From assembly GCA_019456185.1 (NCBI GenBank), contig VRUH01000032.1, positions 1 to 44,125 of the forward strand: a stretch of DNA of 44,125 nucleotides, in the 5' to 3' direction. A program made the position numbers and the translations under genes. A model generated the notes under the pieces. The model did not search any database. It was not told where the DNA came from and saw nothing but the letters and a program-made list of their open reading frames with translations. The stretch is from Candidatus Glassbacteria bacterium. GTDB taxonomy: Bacteria; Gemmatimonadota; Glassbacteria; GWA2-58-10. Shown here piece after piece: positions 34,984 to 43,743 of the stretch. Each line of letters opens with the position of its first letter. Position 1 is the first letter of the stretch.

Positions 34984-36357
34984 TTAAAGCAGTCCAAATT
35001 TGGCGGCACGGTAGATAAAAGTATCGCGGGAGAGGGACAACAGCCTGGCGGCCCTGCTTTGGTTGCCGCCGGCGCGTTCGAGGGCCTGGCGAAGGATCGA
35101 TTTTTCGTGCTCGGCCCAGTCCAGGCCGTCGGCGGGGATGATAAACGTGCCGGCGGGCTGCGGATCCTGTTCGCTGACTGCGAGCGGGCTGAGCTGGATG
35201 TCGGCTGCGCTCAGCGATCCCCCCTCGGCAAAGAGCATCGCGCGCTCGATCACGTTGCGCAGTTCCCGGACATTGCCCGGCCACTGGTGGGCGAGCAGCT
35301 TGATTTCCGCCTCGAAAGTCAGCTCGGTGATCGACTTGTTGAACTGCTGGTTGAAATCGTGGATGAACTTTTCGGCGATCAGCAGCACGTCGCGTCCCAG
35401 GCTCCTGAGGGGAGGCAGGATGCAGTTGACCACGTTGATCCTGAAAAAGAGGTCCTGACGGAACTCGCCCTGGCTGACCAGTTGGTCTATGTTGCGGTTG
35501 GTGGCGGCAATCAGGCGGGTATCGACTTCGCGTTCGGTCACATCGCCCAGCCGGCGCAGGCGTTTGCTTTCGATGAAACTCAACAGTTTGGCCTGCAATT
35601 CCAGCGGCAGTTCGGCGATTTCGTCCAGAAGCAGCGTTCCGCCGACGGCTTCTTCGATAATGCCTCTTTTATCGGCGCTCGCCCCGGTGAAAGCTCCCTT
35701 GCGGTAACCAAACAGTTCGCTCTCGAGCAGGTTCGCCGGAACAGCGGCGCAGTTGAGTTCGACAAACGGGCCGCTGGCCAGCGGGCTGTTGTAGTGGATT
35801 ATCCGGGCTGCCAGGTTTTTACCCGTACCGCTTTCTCCGCGAAGCAGGACGCAGGTAGTGGCCGCCGCCGCCGCCACCTTGAGCAGAATCTCCCGCGTGG
35901 AGACCATCTCGTGATGGCTGCCCATCAGCGTTTCCGGGCTGTAACGGCCCTTGTGGCGACGGTTGAGCATCTCCATCCGCCGGCGCAGACTGGTGAGTTC
36001 GAGTACAGTATCCACGGCCAGGCGGAGTTTCTCGAAACTGAACGGTTTGGTGATATAGTCGCTGGCGCCTTTTTTCAAAGCCTCGACCGCGGTTTCGATA
36101 CTCCCGTGGGCGGTCATCATCACCACCGGCACCGAGGCGTTCAGCTTGCGGACCTCTTCCAGCAGCGATATCCCGTCCATCTGCGGCATCATCAGGTCCA
36201 CCAGCAGGATGTCGGGCATGCCCTGGGATTTCAACTCGTCCAGCGCATCCAGCGGGGAGGTATGGCAGCGCAGTGAGTAGCGGTCGGAGCTGAAAATTTC
36301 GCTCAGCAGGTCGATCGACGTCTGGTCGTCCTCGACTATGAACAGTGTGGGTTTCAT
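34984..36357 (-). CDS. NtrC-family sigma54-dependent response regulator
   Basis: The 457-residue product has a receiver domain (1-120, Asp54 as phosphoacceptor in ILLVDLMMPQMDG, Lys104 in YITKPFSF). A sigma54-interaction AAA+ domain (about 143-380) has Walker A GESGTGK at 174-180, an intact GAFTGA at 221-226 and Walker B TLLLDEIAEL. A Fis-type helix-turn-helix closes it (about 420-457, GGNQSRAARLLSLSRDTFIYRA). It therefore activates sigma54 promoters when phosphorylated. Its ATG overlaps the stop of the ComEA-like gene by ATGA. No sensor kinase is adjacent. I found no clear -24/-12 element nearby. Confidence 0.95.
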   Translation of the reverse strand: MKPTLFIVEDDQTSIDLLSEIFSSDRYSLRCHTSPLDALDELKSQGMPDILLVDLMMPQMDGISLLEEVRKLNASVPVVMMTAHGSIETAVEALKKGASDYITKPFSFEKLRLAVDTVLELTSLRRRMEMLNRRHKGRYSPETLMGSHHEMVSTREILLKVAAAAATTCVLLRGESGTGKNLAARIIHYNSPLASGPFVELNCAAVPANLLESELFGYRKGAFTGASADKRGIIEEAVGGTLLLDEIAELPLELQAKLLSFIESKRLRRLGDVTEREVDTRLIAATNRNIDQLVSQGEFRQDLFFRINVVNCILPPLRSLGRDVLLIAEKFIHDFNQQFNKSITELTFEAEIKLLAHQWPGNVRELRNVIERAMLFAEGGSLSAADIQLSPLAVSEQDPQPAGTFIIPADGLDWAEHEKSILRQALERAGGNQSRAARLLSLSRDTFIYRAAKFGLL

Positions 36358-36767
36358 CGCCCGGTTCCGTGGATGGTGCCGTCTGTCTGGTTAAAAGTAA
36401 CTCTGTCCGCCAGTCCGGCGGCTGTCGCCGGACCGATTCCGCGCACCCGGCGGGTCAGCTGGTCGAGATTCGCGTAAGCGCCCCTCCGCCGTCTCTCCTC
36501 GAGTATGCGGCGGGCCAGCTCGGGGCCGATCCCGGTCAGGCGCTGAAGTTCTTCGGTCCCGGCAGTGTTGACATCCACCGGGGCCTCCAGCGCCGCGCGG
36601 ATACTGTCTGCCGCCCGGACAACCGCCGAGTCGGCCGTGATGGGCGCAAACGGAAGCGGATTGTCCATCTGCCGGCCGGCGAGATAGTACCTTATCCCCC
36701 AGCCGGCCGCCGCCAGCACGCACAGCAGCAGGGAGGCTCTGATCTGGTTGGTGGTGAAATAGCGCAC
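36354..36767 (-). CDS. ComEA-like helix-hairpin-helix protein with membrane anchor
   Basis: The 137-residue product has an N-terminal membrane or signal segment (about 10-30). A linker leads to a ComEA-type helix-hairpin-helix pair at about 62-123: VDVNTAGTEELQRLTGIGPE, then LDQLTRRVRGIGPATAAGL. ComEA proteins bind double-stranded DNA outside the inner membrane during natural transformation. The start is GTG at 36767 after GGCGGAG. Its stop overlaps the start of the NtrC-like gene, and sprA ends 77 bases upstream. A role in DNA uptake is inferred from the domain only. Confidence 0.85.
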   Translation of the reverse strand: MRYFTTNQIRASLLLCVLAAAGWGIRYYLAGRQMDNPLPFAPITADSAVVRAADSIRAALEAPVDVNTAGTEELQRLTGIGPELARRILEERRRRGAYANLDQLTRRVRGIGPATAAGLADRVTFNQTDGTIHGTGR

Positions 36768-36844
36768 CGCAATCTCCGCCGGAGGAGAAACCCGGCCGCA
36801 AAGTACATGTTAAGTGTAACCCGAACCCTGTCCGCAGCGCAATA

Positions 36845-39800
36845 TCAGAAATCGAGTCGGATGCTCATTTTCATCGTGATCGTAATCCTGGTGGTGCCGC
36901 TCTTGCGGTCCTTGTGCGAGCTGTAGCTGGCCGACAGGTTGCCGATCACCTGGCTGAAATCATAACCCAGCGTGGGCGTGATCGTAATATCCTCGGTGTC
37001 ACGGTTGATCAGGATTTCGGTGACCTCGCCGGTATTCTTGTCAATTACTTCGGTGAAATTTCGTGAGACTCTGCGCCGCAGGTCAATCGAGGTGCGCACA
37101 TTGCTCTTGAGCTTGAAGCGCCTGAGGATCGGGAAATTAATCCCGTTGGGCGCGCTGAAACTGTAGGTAAGGTTGAAATTGTCGTCGTTGCTGACCGTTA
37201 TCTGGCGACGGTCCTGTTCGGCAAGGATGTCGGTTTTGATGGACGCGGTTCTCTGGTAGCGCGTCCTCACGCTGCCTGTCTTGCCCAGGTTAGCGGTGAC
37301 CCTGTATTTGGGGTTCCACTGCTCCTCGCGGGATTCCGAATCGATCCCCAACGGGTTTTTGGGCCTTATTTTGACGCTGTTGCCGCGGAAACTCTTGCGC
37401 AACTGGTAGCCGCTGGCCAGGCTGACCTGGTTGAACACGCCCCTGATAAAATACGGCAGCCAGATGTTGGAATAGTCGAATGAAAGCTCGGGGCCGCTGC
37501 TTCGGGTAATCTGGTACCCGTTGAGCGTATGGCTGTTGCTTCCCTGTTCGGAGTAGTTGAAATTAAACCGGGTGCCGAACAGGTGCATGCCGGCCCCGTA
37601 GGTGTGGTTGAAGTTCCAGGTCAGCGAGGTGAACAGGGCCGTGTCGACCACTGTCGAGTCGCCCTCGGAAAATGTCCGCAGACGCTCGTCGATAGTCAGG
37701 TCCTCCAGCCCGATCTGGTACATGAAGCCGGGGTTGCGCGGCATCCGCTCCCAGCGGTCGGTTCGCTGGAAGCTGGACTGGAAAATCAGCGGGTCGAAAC
37801 TGTCCAGGACGTGATTGACCGGCCTGAACAGGTACTTGCCGATAAAGCTCCCCGGCTCCTGGCCCTTGCCCTGCTGCCCCCGTCCCCGGCGACGGTAAGC
37901 CGCTCCCGAACTGCCTTCCTGCCCGCCGTTCTTCTGCTCCACTTTCCTGTCCGGGTCCCGGAACTTGATTCCGGCCAGGGACTGACGGAACTGCGGGATT
38001 GAGAAGCGGAGGCTAAACTGCTGCTGCTGACGGGTATCGAATTTCCGGTAGTCGGTGTCCTCCGGGAAACTCCTGACATACTGCGGACTGTGGTCGTTAT
38101 TGTATCCGGCAGTGTAGCGATACTGGGGCACGAGCCAGGGCAGCGACTTGGGAGAAAGCTGCAACCGGACGTTCTGCCTCCGTTCAATTTCGTTGCCGTA
38201 GCCGAAGCCGAGGACCTTGCTGGCGCGGGCGGTTTCCTTGAGGTTGCGCGTGACCTCAAGGTCGTAGCTGACCTGGGCCGTCTGGAACGGCCTGTAGTTG
38301 ACATCCACGTTGTTATTCATGGTGAACAGCGAATCCAGCCGGAAATTACGCGACACCTGATCATAGCGCTGGTTTTCGCGGTAGCTCATAGAACTGCCGA
38401 GCTCGATATCGTCCGGCATATAACGGAACCTGGCGTTGGCCAGGCCCTTGGTCAGCGTGTTGTACTTGAGGAAATAGGGAAGCGGAATTTTTTCAAGCAC
38501 GCCGAACACCCTGGCCGGAAAAACGGGCACATCGGCCTCGCGCGGGAGAGTGGTCCGGTAACGCAGACGGCCGCTGGAGTTGACGCTGGAACTCAGGCTG
38601 CGGGGCGCGATATTGCGCGTACTGGTATAGCTCATCGTCCCGTTGAGGTTGTTGAGCAGCATCCTGCTCAACAGTGTTTCGCCCCGGCTCTTGCTGTAGC
38701 TGGCGCTGAAACTTTTGGAACTCACCTCCGTCTTGTTCTGCTCCATGCTTTCGGGAAGCTTTATCGTCACGTCCTCGCTGCCGGGATGGAACCGCGGCAG
38801 GCTGCGCCTGAAAGTTTTGCGCACGTTGACCGGAATCCGGACGCCCCAGGATGCCGGCATGAGCCGGTCGATGTTGATCGAGCCGCCGAGAGTGTAGTTG
38901 AACTGGCTGTTGGTGGGGAGACTCTCGTTCAGGTTGCGGAACTTGTTGTCCCTGGCCCCGACACTGAAATTGAACCGGCCCAGATCGGAGAGCAGGGCTT
39001 CCACCTGGAGTCTGGAATTGATACCCAGCTCGCGGATCACGTTGGTCAGCAGGACATCGTCCACCCAGACAGTACCCGAGAGCGGAATATCGCTCGACTC
39101 GTTGGCCACGCCCAGGGACATGATCGAGATCTTGGTCAGCGACGGGTTGCCCTTGATCCGGAACGGCCCGCGCTTGACGTCGAGATCGAACTGCTGGATC
39201 TGCGCCAGGCTCAACGCCGACTGCAGGCTGTCTTTGAGTGTCAGCCACCCGTCGAACGGCACCGTGACCCCGGTCCAGCCGGTATCGACCGGCATCGAAT
39301 ATTCGTAGTAGTTCTCCCTGTCGGTGCCGAGGCGGATAAAAAATGTCGGCTTGGGCGCGTACGGTCCCTGGCGGCCGTTGACGAAAAAGGTCATCGAGGC
39401 GTAATCGAGGTAGCTCTGCTGGTTGTTTTCGGCCTTGAGCGACCAGCCCTCGTAGCCGCGCTGGAGGTCGTTGAAATTAAGCGCCACCGCGGCTTCCTGC
39501 GCCGTAAAATCCTCCTCGCGGCCGCTGCGGTTGAACTTGTTCAGCGTGGCGCTGATCGCGGGCGGCGGGTAGTACTCGTTGTTCAGGATGGTGTTGACAC
39601 TCACCAGCTCCAAGCTGCCGTGGTAGCCGGCGGCGCTGAGCCTGCTGCGCTGCTCCTCCGGCAGGGAGGACTCGCCCTCGGGCCACAGGGTGTCCGAGTA
39701 GGTGGTGTCGACAAACGTTTCGGACAGCCGCGGGACCACTCCCTCGTCGCTGCGCTTGAACCGGTTGCCCACGAAACTGATGTTGGCGAAATTGACCGTG

Positions 39801-42800
39801 TCCGGCTGGTCGAAATCGTAGAACGTCAGCCGCACATGGAGGATTTTGCTCAGCGAGGGGCTGTTGACTTTTTCGTAGAAGTCCTCGAAGCGGGTGCCCT
39901 CGCGGGGCAGGGGAATCTCCAGCAGGTACCAGTCGTCCTCGCCCAGTTGGTTCACGTAAACGTCGCGGATGCGGCCACCGTTATCGTCATAGATATATTC
40001 AACGTGGTCCTTGACTACATCGCGTTCGTTCTGCGGGATGAATACTCCATCCGGCGGGATAATCTCCAGCTTCTCCAGGTCGAGCTTGACACGGAACACC
40101 CGTTCGGTCTGGTCCAGGGCGCCGTTGCTGTTCAGGTCCTCGGTGTCGAAATTCTCACCGATCTGGCCCTTGTTGTTGCCCTCGGTGCGGTTCAGCCCCA
40201 GGGCGTCGGGGATCAAAAATAGTTGATCGTAAGGCGGTCGATAGAAGTCGTCGTTGCCGTCGTCGCCATCCACATTCTGCCCGTCGGCCCCCGCCACCCC
40301 GTCCAGGCCGGTATCCTCGCCGATATCCAGGCGGCCGTCGAAGTTCCTGTCCTCGGTGTCCAGGCGGTTGACGCCCACCAGCTGGTCATTGCGGTCGAAG
40401 CGGACCTGGTCCTCGTTCACCTGGCCGAAATCGATTATCAGCTTGCCCTGGTCGCGCCCGGTGGCGATATAGACCTGGAGCACTTCCCGTTCATCCATGC
40501 CCAGGATACCGGTCCGGCTGACCACCTGGACGAACGAGCGCCAGCTCTGCCGCCGGTCGAACACGTTGTCGCCCCTGGGGTTGAACACCGCGCTCATAAC
40601 GTCCACCGGCAACTGGCGGTGCCGCTCGGACCGGCCCTCGATTTCACCATAGACATCCTGCTCGTAAAATCCGTAATTAGTCTGGCTGACAAAATAGGGG
40701 TCGAACCAGAACAGCCCGCCGGCCCGCTCGGGTTCGAAGCCGGTATCCTTGGGCACGCTGCTCAGTTTCCAGCTCTGGTAGATCATGTTCAGCCGCGGGT
40801 TCTCGATCTTGGCGGTCTCGAAATCCTCGATCAGCACGCCGCCGCGGGTGTTGGGGTTGGGGCTGGAGATCGCCACGCCGCCGACGATATTGAAGCGGCT
40901 GGGGGTGCGGCTTTCCAGATTGGGCAGCCAGTTGAGCCACTCGGTCACTTTTTCGCTGTCGAACTCGAACTTGCCGCCGAATTCGCCCAGCAGGCTGGTC
41001 TTCGGCTCATCGCCCAGGCGGACGAACGTCCGGTCCACGCTCTCCACGCTCTGGTAGAACAGGGTGCTGGTCAGGTAGTTCCGCCGGTTGGGATCGAACC
41101 CGTACTCGTTGTGGAAACCGAACAGGCTGGTGCTCCCGGTCTGGAACAGCGGCACTTCCTCGAAATCCACCTTGACTTCGCTGTTGGGCGGGATATCCAC
41201 CGACGGGTTGAGCGTGAGCTGGCCGAACTGGTAGTCGATCGAGTAGTCCGTGCCCTTGCGCAGCAGGCGGTCGTTGACATAGATCCGCTCGCTGTTCTCG
41301 ATTATCTGCATCGCGCCGAGCTCGAAGGTGCGGGCCTGGGAACCCTCGGCGCGGCTGTAACGCAGCACCATCTGGTATTTCTGGTGCAAAAGGGTGTTGA
41401 GCCGGCTGGGGTCGTCCTCGGTATACATCCGCTGGTTGCGCTCGTTCAGCCCGAAAAGGTCTTGGTTTTCGTTATAGGGCCGGTTGAACGGCTCCAGGGA
41501 CGGGAAGAAAATCAGGCCGCGCATGAAATCGACATAGATCCGGTCGATTCTGGTGTCGCCGTCGTTGTCCAGGCCGAAAATCTCGAGAAACGTCAGCTTG
41601 CCCTCAGCGCCGCTCTCATCGTAACGCGGCGGCGTTTCGTTAGTGAAAATATCGATGTCGAACGCGGTGGCGCTGATCGACCCGCCGCCGCCGAAGGTAT
41701 AGACGTTGCGCAGCATGCGCGGCCAGACAGGGTTCTGGCTGGTCATGATCTCGCTCTTGATCATCATCATGTGCAGCGTGTCGTCGACGATCATGCCCAC
41801 CGAGTCTCCGGCGGTTTCGAAGATCACGCCGATCTTTTCCTGGTCGTTGACCCAACTGAAACTGATCACGATCCCGCACTCTTCGAGAATGTAGTCCCTG
41901 TTGAGCTCCATCTCGTTGAAAAACCCGAACTCATCGTTGGGGTCGGGGTTGAGCGGATAGCCGGCCCGGTCGTCCATGTAGTCCTGCACGTTGATGTGGG
42001 CGATACCGGGACGGGCCTGGTAGAAACCCTGGTTGTTGTTGCGCGCATTGCCGTCGTCCTTGAACACCCGGATGTTTCTCGGCTTGTCGGAGGCGTTATG
42101 CAGCGGGGCGCCGCCGCGGTCGAGGAACTTGATGTGCTTGGTTTTAATCGCGCTGGTGTCCACGAGCAGGAAGTGGCGGTTGCGGCTGAAATTGACGTCC
42201 CAGAGGTGCAGGCTGTCGGTGGCCTCGGCCTGTCCGCTGACCGGGATGCGGATATTTTTCTGGCTGCTCTCGCCCTCTTCCTGGCTGGCGATAAAGGTGG
42301 TGGTCAGCGCACCGAGGCGGGTCTCGCCCTTGATCCCGAAGTTTCCGCGCGGGATACTCGCCGCCACCAGCATCGACGGGGGCAGGCTCAGGTTCACGTC
42401 ACCCAGTTCTATGCTCTGCAGGATCTCGTCCTGCTCGCCCCGGTAGCGGACCTCGATCCGGTTGCGGTTCTCGAACTGGTTCTGGCTGTTGTAGTCCACG
42501 AAGATGTTGATTTTGGTCCCGATTGTCCCCTCGATATTGATCTGCTGGCGCTGTTCGAGCTTCAGGCGCGGAAACTTGCTCTGCTGGCGGAACAGGGACT
42601 GGTCCTCGGGGATCTGGAAGGTGGTGGTGCCGCTGACCTCGGTGACGCTGCTGCCGTGGATCCGCAGCGATCCCGTACCCTCGCCGATAATCGAGGCCAG
42701 GCTCTTGGGCATGAAGTCCGGCAGGTTGATCTCGGGCATCAGGCCCCTGTCCTGGGCAATCCTGGCGTCGGCTGCCCCGCTCACGTAATCGGAGCTGATC

Positions 42801-43162
42801 GCGTTGAACAGGCTGTCCTCGCGCTCGTCGGTGAGTCTCTTCAGATACTCCAGCACCGACCAGTATTCCGCCTCCAGCACCAGCTCGCCGCTCTGGGTCG
42901 GCAGGGTGATAGTCTCCACCACCACGCCGGATTCGATATCGTACTCAACCGAGCTTTTGACGGTTGTTTTGACAGTCAGCAAGGGCTTGTAGGGCTTGAA
43001 CCCCAGGGAATTGAGCACTCCCCTGCCCGGTCCCAGCGGAATCTTGATCGCCAGCGAATCGGCCGCCCGGGCCATGCCGGAGGCCAGAGTGCACAGCATG
43101 CCGGCCAGCAGGAATGCCCGCAGGATGGTCGAGAAATTTTCTCTGTTGCCGGAACGGCGCAA
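36845..43162 (-). CDS. sprA: SprA-family T9SS outer-membrane translocon protein
   Basis: SprA is the very large outer-membrane barrel through which T9SS cargo leaves the cell in Bacteroidota; it is also needed for gliding. The 2105-residue product has a signal peptide (about 1-33, likely cut after ARA) and SprA-typical segments such as LGDVNLSLPPSMLVAASIPRG, FGIKGETRLGALTTTFIASQ and VNDRLLRKGTDYSIDYQFGQ. An Asp-rich stretch at about 930-980 (RNFDGRLDIGED and DGDDGNDD) looks calcium-binding. Strand-rich sequence continues to a terminal aromatic (IRLDF), as expected for BAM-dependent barrels. The start is TTG at 43162, with GGAG before it. Long antisense frames are shadows. It is one of the largest proteins a bacterium of this kind makes. 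Confidence 0.92.
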   Translation of the reverse strand: MRRSGNRENFSTILRAFLLAGMLCTLASGMARAADSLAIKIPLGPGRGVLNSLGFKPYKPLLTVKTTVKSSVEYDIESGVVVETITLPTQSGELVLEAEYWSVLEYLKRLTDEREDSLFNAISSDYVSGAADARIAQDRGLMPEINLPDFMPKSLASIIGEGTGSLRIHGSSVTEVSGTTTFQIPEDQSLFRQQSKFPRLKLEQRQQINIEGTIGTKINIFVDYNSQNQFENRNRIEVRYRGEQDEILQSIELGDVNLSLPPSMLVAASIPRGNFGIKGETRLGALTTTFIASQEEGESSQKNIRIPVSGQAEATDSLHLWDVNFSRNRHFLLVDTSAIKTKHIKFLDRGGAPLHNASDKPRNIRVFKDDGNARNNNQGFYQARPGIAHINVQDYMDDRAGYPLNPDPNDEFGFFNEMELNRDYILEECGIVISFSWVNDQEKIGVIFETAGDSVGMIVDDTLHMMMIKSEIMTSQNPVWPRMLRNVYTFGGGGSISATAFDIDIFTNETPPRYDESGAEGKLTFLEIFGLDNDGDTRIDRIYVDFMRGLIFFPSLEPFNRPYNENQDLFGLNERNQRMYTEDDPSRLNTLLHQKYQMVLRYSRAEGSQARTFELGAMQIIENSERIYVNDRLLRKGTDYSIDYQFGQLTLNPSVDIPPNSEVKVDFEEVPLFQTGSTSLFGFHNEYGFDPNRRNYLTSTLFYQSVESVDRTFVRLGDEPKTSLLGEFGGKFEFDSEKVTEWLNWLPNLESRTPSRFNIVGGVAISSPNPNTRGGVLIEDFETAKIENPRLNMIYQSWKLSSVPKDTGFEPERAGGLFWFDPYFVSQTNYGFYEQDVYGEIEGRSERHRQLPVDVMSAVFNPRGDNVFDRRQSWRSFVQVVSRTGILGMDEREVLQVYIATGRDQGKLIIDFGQVNEDQVRFDRNDQLVGVNRLDTEDRNFDGRLDIGEDTGLDGVAGADGQNVDGDDGNDDFYRPPYDQLFLIPDALGLNRTEGNNKGQIGENFDTEDLNSNGALDQTERVFRVKLDLEKLEIIPPDGVFIPQNERDVVKDHVEYIYDDNGGRIRDVYVNQLGEDDWYLLEIPLPREGTRFEDFYEKVNSPSLSKILHVRLTFYDFDQPDTVNFANISFVGNRFKRSDEGVVPRLSETFVDTTYSDTLWPEGESSLPEEQRSRLSAAGYHGSLELVSVNTILNNEYYPPPAISATLNKFNRSGREEDFTAQEAAVALNFNDLQRGYEGWSLKAENNQQSYLDYASMTFFVNGRQGPYAPKPTFFIRLGTDRENYYEYSMPVDTGWTGVTVPFDGWLTLKDSLQSALSLAQIQQFDLDVKRGPFRIKGNPSLTKISIMSLGVANESSDIPLSGTVWVDDVLLTNVIRELGINSRLQVEALLSDLGRFNFSVGARDNKFRNLNESLPTNSQFNYTLGGSINIDRLMPASWGVRIPVNVRKTFRRSLPRFHPGSEDVTIKLPESMEQNKTEVSSKSFSASYSKSRGETLLSRMLLNNLNGTMSYTSTRNIAPRSLSSSVNSSGRLRYRTTLPREADVPVFPARVFGVLEKIPLPYFLKYNTLTKGLANARFRYMPDDIELGSSMSYRENQRYDQVSRNFRLDSLFTMNNNVDVNYRPFQTAQVSYDLEVTRNLKETARASKVLGFGYGNEIERRQNVRLQLSPKSLPWLVPQYRYTAGYNNDHSPQYVRSFPEDTDYRKFDTRQQQQFSLRFSIPQFRQSLAGIKFRDPDRKVEQKNGGQEGSSGAAYRRRGRGQQGKGQEPGSFIGKYLFRPVNHVLDSFDPLIFQSSFQRTDRWERMPRNPGFMYQIGLEDLTIDERLRTFSEGDSTVVDTALFTSLTWNFNHTYGAGMHLFGTRFNFNYSEQGSNSHTLNGYQITRSSGPELSFDYSNIWLPYFIRGVFNQVSLASGYQLRKSFRGNSVKIRPKNPLGIDSESREEQWNPKYRVTANLGKTGSVRTRYQRTASIKTDILAEQDRRQITVSNDDNFNLTYSFSAPNGINFPILRRFKLKSNVRTSIDLRRRVSRNFTEVIDKNTGEVTEILINRDTEDITITPTLGYDFSQVIGNLSASYSSHKDRKSGTTRITITMKMSIRLDF

Positions 43163-43743
43163 GTCAACTCCGGTAAGCAGGGGAAACGGTAAAATCGAAC
43201 CTGTAATTATGGAACTTCAAGCGGGGGGACACTACATTACTGTTGAGCAGCATGCTTTTACCGTTCGTTTGCCTCAGGCGGCATTTCGCGCGGCTGGTTT
43301 CACCCGGTGGCCGGCCGGGTGCGACCGGTCAACCTCACCCCCAATTTGATCCGAAATATCCGTTTAACCAACGATTGCGAATGACGGATAAAGTGCAACT
43401 CCTCCAGCGGTCTGGATCAGGCTAAAACACTTGATATAAAATAATAGGGGTCGTATCATTGCATTGGCCGCTGCCAGCCAACTGGTTTAAGGCCAATAGA
43501 TTTCAATCAATAATAGTAACAATCGGGGCCGTGTTTGCAAAGCTTTTTCTCGCCCTTTGCACGAGCCATTTCACTCACGGCCTTTGATAGCTGTCGCCCC
43601 TGGCCGGCTTGCGGAGGGCAGCGATGAAGATTGCTGCCACAACCGGACGAACGGGTTTGCCCCGGCTGGATGGGGGGCCGGATCCGTTTTGTTGCTGATG
43701 GCCGGAGCGGGATGCGGCCGGACAACGGACACTGCCGGATAAG
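43163..43743. other. Divergent intergenic region between sprA and the LptF/LptG-type gene
   Basis: About 580 bases without a convincing gene. A candidate promoter facing right lies at 43431-43459. Near the right end, one frame reads a lipoprotein-like hydrophobic stretch with a Cys (VLLLMAGAGCGRT) and stops 1 base before the ATG at 43744; its upstream part does not look like protein. No promoter for sprA could be named with confidence. Confidence 0.4.
43431..43459 (+). promoter_or_regulatory. Candidate sigma70-type promoter toward the LptF/LptG-type gene
   Basis: TTGATA (43431-43436) and TATCAT (43454-43459) are separated by 17 bases; each matches the consensus at 5 of 6 positions. It would give a leader of about 280 bases. 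Confidence 0.5.

Noticed and set aside
34984-43162. Sigma54 (-24/-12) promoter near the NtrC-type regulator
   Set aside because: By eye I found no GG-N10-GC element of adequate quality upstream of the nearby genes; a matrix scan would be needed.
40223-43192. 989-codon plus-strand ORF
   Set aside because: It is antisense to sprA and has shadow-like His/Gln/Ala/Val composition with no domain.
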